Of a stretch of 64,000 nt of DNA, positions 46,421 to 56,742 are shown one piece after another. The translations under genes and the position numbers were made by a program. The DNA lies in contig JASANE010003410.1 of assembly GCA_030248225.1 (NCBI GenBank), forward strand, positions 50,316 through 114,315. Reading direction: 5' to 3'. The notes below the pieces were generated by a model. The model saw nothing but the letters and a program-made list of their open reading frames with translations, was not told the DNA's origin and did not search any database. Positions within the stretch are counted from its first letter, which is position 1, and every line of letters begins with the position of its first letter. The DNA comes from Trileptium ribeirensis (taxonomy: Eukaryota; Nematoda; Enoplea; Enoplida; Thoracostomopsidae).

Positions 46421-46649
46421 TGATATATATTTTGTTGCTTTGAATTTATAATCGCGTGCATATTTGTCTATTTTATTTTCAGGTAAATTTATTTTGGGTA
46501 GGGTTGCCTAGAACCGAAGAAACTACATCGGACAAAGAATAAGGAGAGGTAGAGAAAGAAGATAAATGAGGGATGGAAGAACGAAAGAAGATAATTGCGG
46601 GATGGAAATATGACAAAAAGAAAGAGAAAGGGCTACGAGGGTGTTGGCG

Positions 46650-46780
46650 CAGTCATGAGAGGTAAAGTTAAGGACTTCGATCCGTGGTACATCACCGCAT
46701 AATACGTCCCCCGTTAGCCTATCTTGGTGTTTCCAGCATCTTGTTTGGAAATCAAAGAACGGCATCAATGGAAATACGCT
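46650..46780 (-). repeat. Inverted partial copy of the 49.26-kb segment
   Basis: On the minus strand it reads GGGGGACGTATTA..CGGTGA, then ACGG..CGAAG.CCTTAACTT and ACCTCTCATGA. The plus strand at 49277-49345 has GGGGGACGTATTA, GTGA, ACACGG, GAA..CCTTAACTTCAC. Purine-rich GGGGGACG strings of this kind often precede LTRs, so both may be retroelement 3' ends. Confidence 0.5.
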
Positions 46781-47454
46781 AGTCCAACAACCCGGGATGT
46801 AGGGGTTCCGCTAAGTAAAATCCGAGAAGTCGAGCAGAAGCTTTTCCGAGCGCAGTTCTCTATGCCAGGTAATTAAAGCACCATACAATGTAGTTCGCCA
46901 AATGCAATTCTTTGCGTGACCATAAATATAAGTCGCAAAAATAATCAGAAACCATTTAAACTCAAAGCCGGAACAAATAACCGTCAATGGGATATCCGAA
47001 TGATGACGCAATCGACTAGCTATGTAGCCGATTGCCCAATTAAATTAATAATATTAAAATGCATAAACAAGCAACACTGAGAGGACGACCACTTTACAAG
47101 ATCACAATAGGACGACTAAAACTAAAATCTAAGATTTTCTTAAGTACACGTTAGCTAATAATAGAAAAGAACCATATTATGCAAATTAGTAAAAACAAAA
47201 CAACAAAATTAATAAAATCTTAATTTTTCAAAAAACTAAAATTTAGGGACTAAGTAATAAATGGAAAAGTGGGAAAAACGCAATTTTACAGGTTTTGGAG
47301 CACAGTAGCCTACCCCACCCCCGACGGTAGACCCACCCCATATTTTCTAATTATATATCTAGCTATGCCATTTCATTAAATTTTATATATTTGTTTTTAA
47401 ATTCTTTTTGTTCTGCGAAGTACGATAACTTCAGTAGGAAACACATTTAATAAG

Positions 47455-47645
47455 CTAACGCCTCAACAACACTGAAGCGCAAATCTCTTATGAACCATAT
47501 TCCACGAAATTTTTGAAGAAAGTGGCAGAACAAAAAGCAGGTTGTTACAAAAACTTTTTTTCGAATAATATCACATTTTTCATACATGGCAGTTTCAAAC
47601 GTTTTTAGGTACTCATGAAATTTATGCCAATAATATAAGAATTTA
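47455..47645 (+). repeat. Diverged direct repeat with 54030-54205
   Basis: Shared order of blocks: ACGCCTC..AAC, ..GCGNA, AACCATATT..ACGAAATTTTTG, CAAG..GGTTGT.ACAA, TTTTTCGAATAA.ATCA.ATTT, .CA..G.CAGTTTCAAAC.TTTTTAG.TACTCAT. About 70-75% alike by eye. Orientation is the same. It could be a paired LTR remnant or a dispersed repeat. Confidence 0.65.
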
Positions 47646-47904
47646 TGACATTTTCAAGATATTGTGCCATCAAACCTCAATCGTGTCAACGGTTGCGACT
47701 ATCGTAACACTTCTCCTGGCCACACATATCGTCGGCATAGCAGAAATTCCGCCTTTTCCTGTCGTAGCGGCAACATGACGACGTAGGAATGTCGATGGCT
47801 TGCAAAAAGTTCAGAACTACGGCGCTATGAAGGCTGAAGGCTCATAATCGGCCAGGACCGACAGCTGAAACATAGATTTCGTAACACTCTTCCGTTCTTC
47901 TTAT

Positions 47905-48712
47905 AGTAAATACCAGATTTGCTTCGGCTTCGATTCCTTTGCAGTAGCTGGAGATTTTAATATGAAGCTCGTGGATTTTGTGGAGAGCATATTACCACCA
48001 CCCTGCGACAACTTTATGGACAGTATACCTTCCGCCGTTATTAAGCAGCTTGTCTTCAAACCGTAATTCATTATCATATCTCATTAAACGCAGCGGACTT
48101 CATTTTACGGACGCAGCTGCCTCACGTGCTTTATCAATGCACACCGATGATTGTCGCTGATCTAGAGAATTCCCGTATATAATAATCTAATACGATATCG
48201 AGCGATTTCTGATTCAGGGTATTAAGAAACGTCCCGCGCGGCATCAACTTTTGAAGAAAAACTGCCGTACAGTATTAAAATAGATCCTAAATCCTTTCGA
48301 GCCTGCGCCCGCGACCGACAGCACAGCTCACAGTTTCAGGTCACACCATTGGACCATTAACTCTACCAGATAATACATATACTGTAAACGACGTCCATAT
48401 ATGCGAACTATTTTCTACACCAGGATCAGTATACCAGGTCGAACTACATAACCTACTAGGTCCGGTACCACTGTGTCCGGCTGCTCAGTCATCAACAGTG
48501 GTGTTCACATTTGAAAAAGTGAAAAAGGCAATTCTAACAAGCAAAAACACATACGCTGTCCCTGGTCCTGACCGAATTTCAAGTTCATTCTTATGACTCG
48601 TTCAAGATAAGTTTGGTGCAGCCAGACTTAATAGTCTTGTCCGTCTATCAAAGCAGACACACTGGACATTTCTATAGCACGAGCTAACTATACCTTTTTC
48701 CTTGCAGCCGTA
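47905..48712 (+). pseudogene. CR1/jockey-like LINE ORF2: endonuclease and RT start
   Basis: AVAGDFNMKLVDF (GDFN at 47950-47961) is the apurinic-type endonuclease motif of LINEs. Then IKIDPKSFRACARDRQ (NPKxFWxYVxxR region) near 48278-48326, and FTFEKVKKAILTSK with AVPGPDRISSSF (48480-48595), the RT opening (A.GPDgIp). After a TGA at 48596 a weak match continues (HWTFL.HELTIPF, family W..a.v.PifK) to about 48712, where similarity stops. Frameshift near 48355. Dead copy. RT resumes at 50590. Confidence 0.85.
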
Positions 48713-50508
48713 TGTAGCTGTTTGGATAGTTTATCTAGTCTAGGCTGACTATATAGGACAGATTATAGTGTCCTGGCGGACTGATTTATGCGGTTAATGT
48801 TTTGATTTATACTATTAATGTAGAAATTACAATTTTCAACAGCTGCCGAGGCTTGAAATTCAAATTTTGGCAGCACTACATCGTGGAAAGATTCAAATTT
48901 TGGATAAGTAAAATTCTTGGCAGACGCCAAAACAAGAAATTCGGATTTTGGCGCGTGTTTTAGTTATAGTCAGGCGAGACACTGTCGGTCAAAATTTATG
49001 GTCAGCGCAGACTGTTCATGCAAAACCTCGCTGTCACGTAAGACTCCTCTAGTTGTACGGGGTGTCTCGCAAAGCCACATGCAGAAACGGCGCGCGCCTC
49101 ATGAGACTGTTGAACAACTTAGGGTCATTTTGCACATAACTTAAACTTGAACGCCTTATTAACGAAATGTGCTCTAATTCTTTGAATCAAGCTCGCAGAA
49201 TTGTTTACGTTAAGCTTTACTACGTGTAACGACCTATGCCTTCCCCTTCACAATATATTCGATCATGTGAAGCCGGGGGACGTATTAAGTCGTGAAACCC
49301 AAACACGGCGGGCCGAAACCCTTAACTTCACTTCACACGAGCGAAATTATTTCCTCCCTTATGCTTTTATTGTTTATCTCTATGGTGGGAAAAGTGCCGT
49401 GGGAATCTGAAAATTGACTTCGTCATGTGCGTTGTTGTAGCTGCGTAGTTGTGCATGTAGTTACGTAGTGGTGTCGCACTACGGTTTGTTTACTTGCGTA
49501 TGTGCGTGTTGTTTATGTGTATTGTGTGTAGAAATTTGTTTTTAAATTTTTTTTTGAAATCTTTGGTATAGTTAAATGTAAATTTTGAGTGCGTGTAACA
49601 TTACCTGAAGTGGGTAGGGGAATGACTTGGCCCTACGCAGATGTTAGTGCTGAACATCTTTGACCACCTTAACGATTATCTATACCAAGTTTGACCTCTT
49701 TTCGCCCACAAGTGAAGGAGTTATGGACCTCATCTCCTCGCTTATTTCTGGCAATAAGAATTTCAAATGTTTTTGATATTTTAACTTTAGAAGAGTACAA
49801 AATAATACAAATTTTAAAATTTGGGTGTTAGAACTACAGTGTATTTTACATATCGAAATTGACTGTAGCCCCTGGGTGCCTTAAGTATTAGGGCTACATT
49901 AGCGCAAATGTATATGTATTTGTGCCGAATTTTCTGTAAAATCGCTAAAATTTGTTATGGGTTAAGGATTCCGATAATTTCATAAAAAAAGATTCTCTAA
50001 CACACAAATTTCCGTTTAAGTTTGGGAGCGGATTTCTCAATTCCAAGAATATCTAATTATTAGGTGTGTAAACCTCGCTTTAGAGAAATTCCTAGATTTC
50101 TGGCCCGGGATACAAGATTACTTAAGACGAAAACACACTAAGATTAGGCGTCAGTTTGCTTGTACAATCAGTGAATCAAGAATCGTAACTTACGTGAGCA
50201 TACAACCGGTGTATTTCGCTATATTTCCATGTGTTCCACATTTAATGTAAGTGTTCTTGAATGTTTATTGATATATATGTACGTGTACATTTGCAGTTGG
50301 CGTAATAAATCTTATGGTGAAATCAAAAACTTAACCGACGTATCACACAAAAACCTAAACGAATCCCTTACGTTGTAATTTGACTTTGGTCAACTGCACA
50401 TACCCTAACAAACTCTACCTTACAATCTTAGTTAGGACTCACGTAGGCTACATACGGTAACAACTTTATTCCGAGCGGTAAAGGGCTCACGTCGATGGAA
50501 TTTATAAC
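48372..50508 (+). repeat. Direct duplication, copy 1 (about 2.14 kb)
   Basis: Near-identical to 61864-64000 (offset 13492, a handful of substitutions and three or four single-base indels by eye). Starts AATACATATACTGTAAACGA inside the LINE RT. Copy 2 reaches the window edge, so the true end is unknown. Confidence 0.95.
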
Positions 50509-50589
50509 GTCAAAGGTTAACATTATCGACAGGTAAATATTCGGGGTTAGTATGATCATGGTGAAGGATGCGGGGAGAACTATTGGAGG
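48713..50589. other. 1.9-kb block interrupting the LINE ORF2
   Basis: Splits the RT between the PifK-like block and the GFRKRSTD block; about 40 residues of RT are missing between them. Holds frames 48917-49144 and 49201-49410 (both with a duplicate at 62440-62903) with no known domain, TTTGG-rich strings near 48860-48950, and T-rich tracts near 49530. I found no convincing terminal repeats or target duplication. It may be a solo LTR or a non-autonomous element. Confidence 0.55.
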
Positions 50590-51540
50590 ATGGTGTATAT
50601 AATGATATTTTTAACAAATCATGTTTTGGGTTTTCGAAAACGTAGTACTGATTTACAGCCGCTGAATTGTATGGATCGGGTGATCAAAACTATAAATGGC
50701 GGTGACGCTGTATACAATATATTGATGACTGAGAAAAACATTCGACTGGGTTCGCTATTTTGGACCCATCCGCAAACTTGGAATGTATGCGATAGTAAAT
50801 CCACTTCTTCTTGGGTCAGATTTTTTTATCACAGATCGCACTCAATCATCGGATATGTTAAATGGCTGTTTTAGCAATCAAGCAAACATAACAAGTCAAG
50901 CTTAGGGCTCTGTGTTTAGACCCAGTATTTCTTGTACTACATAAACGACATTGACAACTATTTTGCAGCAAAGGACAATAAATTCGCAGGCGATACCAAA
51001 CTTTGTCGACGTATTCATAAGTTTAACAGTAATGTAGCAAAAGATGTTATGGAAAACGACCTTTTGAGAGCGAATAAACGGGCATACGATTCTATGTTTG
51101 AATAGAACGGGAGCGAATATGCATGTATACATACGAGGCGATCAAACCTATTGCAGCAGTATCGTATAAATACTAATAATATATCTACCAAACCAACCAA
51201 ATAGGATCAAGGAGTTTGGATAAGCTACGATCTGAAGTCTTGCAAACATTGTGCTGAGGTAGTAAACAAGTGTAGTTAGATCGCTGTGGTCTTGCGGCGC
51301 CATTTTGCTTCCCTAGCTATTTTTCTACCATTATACAAGTTGCTTATATGACCGCGACTGGAGTGTGATTCTACTTGCTGGAGTCCACATTACCGCCACG
51401 ACGTAAAACTATTGGAGCACGTTCAGCGCAGAGCAACTGAGTTAATTCTTGACACTACTCATCCGCCTTATGACGATCGTTTGAAACAACTCCAACCGTA
51501 GACGTTGGAAACGAAAAGTCTTAGGGTCACAGCTGACACT
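50590..51540 (+). pseudogene. CR1/jockey-like LINE ORF2: RT core to C-terminus
   Basis: GFRKRSTDLQPLNCMDR (50632-50680; family QhGFRkgRST..nLL..ld) , YINDIDNYFAAKDNKFAGD (50938-50994), where the catalytic FADD box is FAGD so one essential Asp is lost, ENDLLRANKRAYDSMF, then HYRHDVKLLEHVQRRATELI and PPYDDRLKQLQP (51392-51498). Several shifts and stops lie between these. The order and strand match the 47905-48712 part, so both come from one element. The RVVxxWN tail is not found before the MITE at 51625. Confidence 0.88.
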
Positions 51541-51624
51541 CAAGTTAACTGCCAATAAAAACCGTAAAACATTTTTTAAAAACGCACCTATACAATATGG
51601 CACAATACATAGTTGTCTCGGTTC

Positions 51625-52025
51625 TAGTGTTGTGCGGCGGCCGCTTGAGCCCCGGCCGGCCGGCCGGCCGCACAGCGGGCTGGCGGCCGAACGGCCGGCC
51701 GGCCGAGGTTGAGCTGGGCCGTGCGGCCGCGGCCGGGCGGCCGGCCGCCGGCCGTAATTCATTGAATGCACTGAAATGACAATATTTGCGGCCGGGCGGC
51801 CGGCCGTTTTCTCAACATTATGATTGTGATGTGAGCTTTATATGTTTCGTAAATATAAACACGCGAAAACTGACCGGAACGTGTTGTTCTTGTAATTTCC
51901 ATAAGTTGAAATCTGTAAAACTTTTAACATGTCGGCCGCCGGCCGGCCGGCCGACCGCGAAATACGGCCGGCCGCGGCCGCCCGGCCGGGCGGCCGAGCT
52001 CGAAACCGGCCGCTGCACAACACTA
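51625..52025. mobile_element. hAT MITE, GGCCGGCC family (401 bp)
   Basis: Inverted ends TAGTGTTGTGCGGCGGCCG and complement. Identical 8-bp flanks CTCGGTTC (51617-51624 and 52026-52033). The outer thirds are extremely GC-rich runs of GGCCGGCC/CGGCCG; the middle 130 bases are AT-rich host-like. No coding content; frames through it are artefacts of the repeat. Confidence 0.95.
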
Positions 52026-52159
52026 CTCGGTTCTGCTTTACGTAAAAGGCATTTATATAAACACATATACACAAATAAAAAACATAAAAAGATGAGCAGT
52101 CTATCACCATAACTTCGATTTCTATCATTACTATAGTTTCTCAAACTCTTATAGTTGCG

Positions 52160-53486
52160 CTCTAGCCTTTAGAGCCTCTGTCCTTGTTGGCATAGAACGG
52201 TCGCTTAAGCCTTGGGTTTACCTTTTCAGTATCTTTACGTCACAGCAACGTCTTCCTCAACCATTTCGATAGGTTACAGCAGCTTATGTGATATTTGTAC
52301 CGTATAACCGTTTCGGCAACTTCACTTCGGCAGCTAGGATGAGCCCATCTACTGAGGTCCTTAGTTTCGAAATTCATCCTAACTTCCAACATCGTCGAGG
52401 AAGCTCTTCTCTTACTAGAACAACATCACTACTTTATGCTACATCGTCGTTGTTCCTTGCACGTTGATGACCCCAAACTTCTCGTAACTCTATCAAGTAG
52501 TGCTTAACCCAGGGTTTCAGAACTGTCGCAATAAGCTTTGACCGGCTTTCTCATGTTCCATAAACAAGTCTGACTTTCTCCGGTGTTTATACTGTGCCAA
52601 ATCATACTCTGTGTCTGAGAATGTGTAGCTTGCACGAAGCAGGAAATGAACTGGAGACAAAGTATTTCCGACGGATCTTCCTCGAGATACAAAGGCCGGC
52701 TATTCAATGTAGTTCTATTGACGTGAATGTATCTTCTGTCAGTCCCAGAGTAGTCAAGTTTCGAATATGGATCTCACCTTTGTCCCTGATTTTGATCAAC
52801 TGATCGACATCACGAGAAGCCGGTGACAAATCCAGCATCGCTTATTAATGTGCAAAACCGCAACTTGAGGATCTGGTAAGCGATATTTAATGCAAGCTTA
52901 ACTTCTTCATAGTTCTTTTGTGTCAGAAAGTATTCATCAACAACGCTCAGTGCCTGAGCTTAAGCGACTATTTTATCTTTAACTTATCGAGTATTGACAA
53001 ATCGTTAAGGTCATTAACACTGCCAGCAAACTCATCCCAAAACTCACCAAAGCGTATGGGTCTCCTTTTCACTTAGGTGAGTTGCTGTTTTGACCATAGT
53101 GTTGGTTTGCTTTTCTTTAGAAAACAACTGAATTCGAAGGCTTATAATCTAAGTTTCTCCTTAAGCTTATCTTGATATTGTAAGTTCTTCTCAACTTCTT
53201 TATCAAATTGATCTTCGTCAGTAATTTGTGTAAGAATAATATTATCGAGCCGTAATAGTCACCCTGGTAGCCGTAAAATCCCATTATGAGTTAACTGTAC
53301 TTCAAAATTGCTGCACACGGTCAGTTCGGCATAGCTATCACCTATTTGCTTCGTGTAATTTGAGGTAGCTGCGCGGCTAGCCTTCCGCGTTGCTTTTGTA
53401 ACGTTGAAATAATCTGTAAACTCTGACTGCACCATACGTGTTGATCGACACAAAGAAACTTTCTTATCCGGCACCCTCGTTATCAA
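52160..53486 (-). pseudogene. BEL/Pao retrotransposon gag, decayed
   Basis: Minus-strand reading gives the BEL/Pao gag order: an N-terminal piece (53259-53486), a helical DEDQFDKEVEKNLQYQDKLK segment (about 53220-53155), then RPIRFGEFWDEFAGSVNDLN and SILDKLK (about 53065-52985; family F.G....W..Fw..F...v......l....Kl..L), and YFLTQKNYEEVKLALNIAYQ (about 52935-52870; family l...nY..A...L...fG). After that come frames to 52504 and fainter coding to about 52160. Several stops and shifts. Protease and pol are absent. Upstream LTR not identified. Confidence 0.75.
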
Positions 53487-55553
53487 CGAACATCTTTATT
53501 ACAAAAATAAAGTGACACCCTTGCAAATTAGATAAAAATTTCCAAAGCACGTTGAAAACGAATAAAACCGGGTAGCTACACAGTTAGCTTTTCGGCACCA
53601 TTTAGCACACTCACCGCGAGCAATCTAGGAATTTTTGTTAAATACAATCGCTGTCTACAAGCGAAAAGCTGATTTATATACCAAACGTGGAAAATAAGTA
53701 TCTCGCAATTACAAATAATCTACAATTTCACCGAATATACTTGTGGAAAAACACTATATATGCCTCAGTTGACGAAACTTCAAATGCACAATTCTTCGTC
53801 GCTTATAGTCGCCGAAGACTAGTAAACCAATAACTTAGTCGCTCCGTTAAACCACATCGTAACGTTAATCTTCATAAAATAGGATGCGCTTCAAAAAACT
53901 CAATTAGCAACATTAAGCACTACTCGTGCAATTATATTGCCTAAATTGAATGCTCCGATGCAAGGATCGCGTTGCTAAATCCTACTCAACTGCGGTTAAC
54001 GGTAACTCCAGTCGTAAACCCACTTAACAACCTAGCGCCTCGAAAAACCCTGCGTATGCATAAACCATATTTTACCAAATTTTTGCAGAAATTTGTATAA
54101 CAAGCTGGTTGTAACAAGTTATGTTTTCGAATAAGATCAAATTTCTCAAACGTGCCAGTTTCAAACTTTTTTAGCTACTCATCAAAATATTAAAATAATA
54201 TATAAATTCATGGCAAAGTTATACATGTGGACGAAACAAATTTGAGCTAAACCTTCTATACTGATGTTCCTGTGGCGTTTAGTAGTTTTGTAGTTGGTAG
54301 CATTTGTGTGAAGTCAAGGCAATTAAATACGTACCGTAGTAATTTAGTTTTCCTTAAATGATTTGTAGATATTTTGTTACCCAAGTATATTACATGGCTA
54401 GTAACATTATTTTCTATTCAAAGTTCATTTAAGTTACTGTCGGGATCTAGTACGCTATCCTAGGGATCCGGGGGTTAAAATCCTAATTTTTATAGCTTTT
54501 AACTAAAAACCCTATTACGTGTGTCCCCTAAATTTTAGTTCAGCAAGATTTTAAAAACTTAAAATTTTACAATTTTAGTTCCTTTTTACTTACCTAATTT
54601 ACGTAATTTTCACTCGTTTCACGCACTAGCTATGTACAGTTAAGCTTAGTTTTATTGAATTCGAGTGGAATGAGAGAGCGAAGCGAGCGAGTGGAACGAG
54701 AATTTTCAATTTTGGCTCTGGAGGGGGGTTGAGGAGGTCCCGTCTGTGTGTGTCTGTGTGTCTGTCGCACCTGGATCTCGATAACGGTTGGGCGGGTTTT
54801 GATGCAAGATAGCTCATTCGAACCGCAATGGTCGATTTTGGTGTAGTTACGGAGCCCGACTTTTGAATTTTTTCCCGTGGGAAAAGTTATGGGGAAAAAT
54901 GACGTCATTTTGGCCCATGTTTCGGGCACACCCTCCAGTTTTTGCGACTTTTCTCATAAGTAAACGAGGTATCCGCAACTTAATAGGCCTATTCCATGTA
55001 GCTTTACAAGGGGTTTCCAATGATGTATAGCAAGTTTTTCAACTACTTCCCAATCTGGAGTCTATAAGCTTATAGTTGGCGCCAAATTTCATATTTGGTG
55101 AAAAGTCGTGGGAAAAGCACCTAAATGTGTGCTTATTGTTGGTTTTAGTGTCGGATATGGGTTTTCTGCGCCAACAAGCTGATTGCGAATGTCAAAAATA
55201 TATGTGGCAAATATTTTTCACACTTCTGCTTCATACTTGGTATGAAAAATGAGATTTTTCTCAAGTATCGGGTTGAATTCTTTAACGTTCTTTTCACGGT
55301 CAATTTAGGGTTTTATTGAATTAATAAATTGTTTGTTCATTGTTTTTGTACTCGTTGTATGATATTCTGTCTACTGCGTACGTTGGCTATCAAAAGAGAC
55401 GGGCGTAACTATGACTCATAACTCACGGTTTATATAATGCCGCACCTGCGTACTGTGTGTAGGCTTTGTTTGTGTGTGCTTTCTACAACAGACTTCGGGA
55501 GATTGTTCTCACCACTCGAATTCTGGCTCGCAAGCGAGCTTCACTAGTTTTAG
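53487..55553. other. Non-coding block with dispersed repeat pieces
   Basis: Includes 54030-54205 (copy of 47455-47645) and 54435-54655 (copy of 57600-57820). 54655-54960 is GC-richer with GAGCGAAGCGAGCGAG and a GTGTGTGTCTGTGTGTCTGT run, possibly part of an unclassified repeat. No gene recognised. Confidence 0.45.
54435..54655 (+). repeat. Diverged direct repeat with 57600-57820
   Basis: Common blocks: GTCGG.TCTA, CTA.CC.GGG.TCC, CTAATTTTTA.A, AA.CC.TATTA..TG.GTCCC, TTTTAGTT, and ACTTACCTAATTT.C.TAA.TTTCACT.GTTTCAC..ACTAGCTA. About 70% alike by eye, same orientation, 3.2 kb apart. The 1.1-kb hAT at 55554 lies between. May be LTR-type remnants around the BEL or gypsy gag relics. Confidence 0.6.
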
Positions 55554-56734
55554 CAGGGAGTAACCGGAATTCCGGTTCCGGTTCCGGCGAAAATCGTGTT
55601 CCGGTTGCGGTTCCGGCAAAGGGCAAAAACCATGCCGGAACCGGAATTCCGGTTTAAAAATTTTGTTTGAAATTTTCCACGTTTTTTGCTTTATCCTGTA
55701 ATCCAAACATATGTAATATATATTATACAATGATCAAGCTCCAACACAACCGCGCAAAAGAAAAGATTAACTAACCAATTTGCCGTGTGAAACGTAAGTA
55801 GGGCACATAATTTGAGCAGGAATTTTTCATAATAACCTGCAGGAGTTTGTTAAATCAAAGCCAGGTCGATGCTTGTAGCAACTATTTTACACATCCAGAA
55901 GTCTGTGGGATCCGTTTGAATTAAACCAGTCCAACTCGGTAACAGAGCATGGCTTACGCAGAAGTACTTCGGGTATGCTTGGCTCACATAAATTCCGTCA
56001 AGCACCCGCCAGTGCGCTTGTAAACTTGGTAAATCAATCTAAATTGAAGTAAACTAACGTTATCTGCAACGCAGCTAGAAACTGCTTTCTTGGTAATGAA
56101 CTGTATTTATTGAAACTGTGCGAGCAGCATCACAGTGTGTCTCATTTATAGCATTCTGATTAGAAAGTTATCATCTTTATCATCTAACTGACAGGCATTG
56201 TTTGTCCAACGCTAGCCTATACCGTGTCTTTGACCACTGATCAGAAAATTACCTTCTATCTATTATTTTCTCCTAGAATCATATAAACCAATAATTTCAA
56301 GTTTCCTACACAAGAACATGTAACAAGCTTATGTTTAGTAAAGGAAGGGGACTGGAGACAGAGCGAAAGTGTATTCTACGCTCCAAGCTTTGTATTCGAT
56401 TTGACGCAGTATACGCAATGGTGTATAGTGAAAGGCATTTTTTGCTTTGGGTGTCCAAAAATCGACATATTTGATCGATAAATAAACATTATTAGCTTCC
56501 TCCGTCTCTTTAAAGTTTCAGAAAGGCAATAATACCATCGCAATACATTATGTTTAATGTAAAAGTTATTTTAATGCATTTTAAATCCACTATACGTTCA
56601 TTTCTTCCATCACCTGTTTTACTATATATAAATTTCGAAGACCAGGTTCCGGTTCCGGTTCCGGATCCGGTTTAAATGGACGGTTCCGGTTGCTGGTTCC
56701 GGTTCCGGTAAATTTCGGTTCCGGTTATTCCCTG
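55554..56734. mobile_element. Non-autonomous hAT, CCGG family, copy 2 (1181 bp)
   Basis: Begins CAGGGAGTAACCGGAATTCC, ends TTCCGGTTATTCCCTG. Perfect 8-bp flanks AGTTTTAG (55546-55553 and 56735-56742). Close match to 21783-22914 along its whole length, with longer CCGGTTCCGG runs at both ends and small indels inside. The perfect flanks suggest a younger insertion than copy 1. Confidence 0.95.
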
Positions 56735-56742
56735 AGTTTTAG

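Larger units (their letters stand above)
46421..47904. other. Non-coding block, possibly LTR or UTR remains
   Basis: Contains 46650-46780, which resembles 49260-49345 in opposite orientation, and 47455-47645, which has a diverged copy at 54030-54205 (both listed). No gene. From 47680 the LINE endonuclease may already begin but is too decayed to place. Confidence 0.45.

Noticed and set aside
51597..52144. Overlapping Arg/Pro/Gly/Ala-rich ORFs on both strands
   Set aside because: All arise from GGCCGGCC runs in the arms of the 401-bp MITE.
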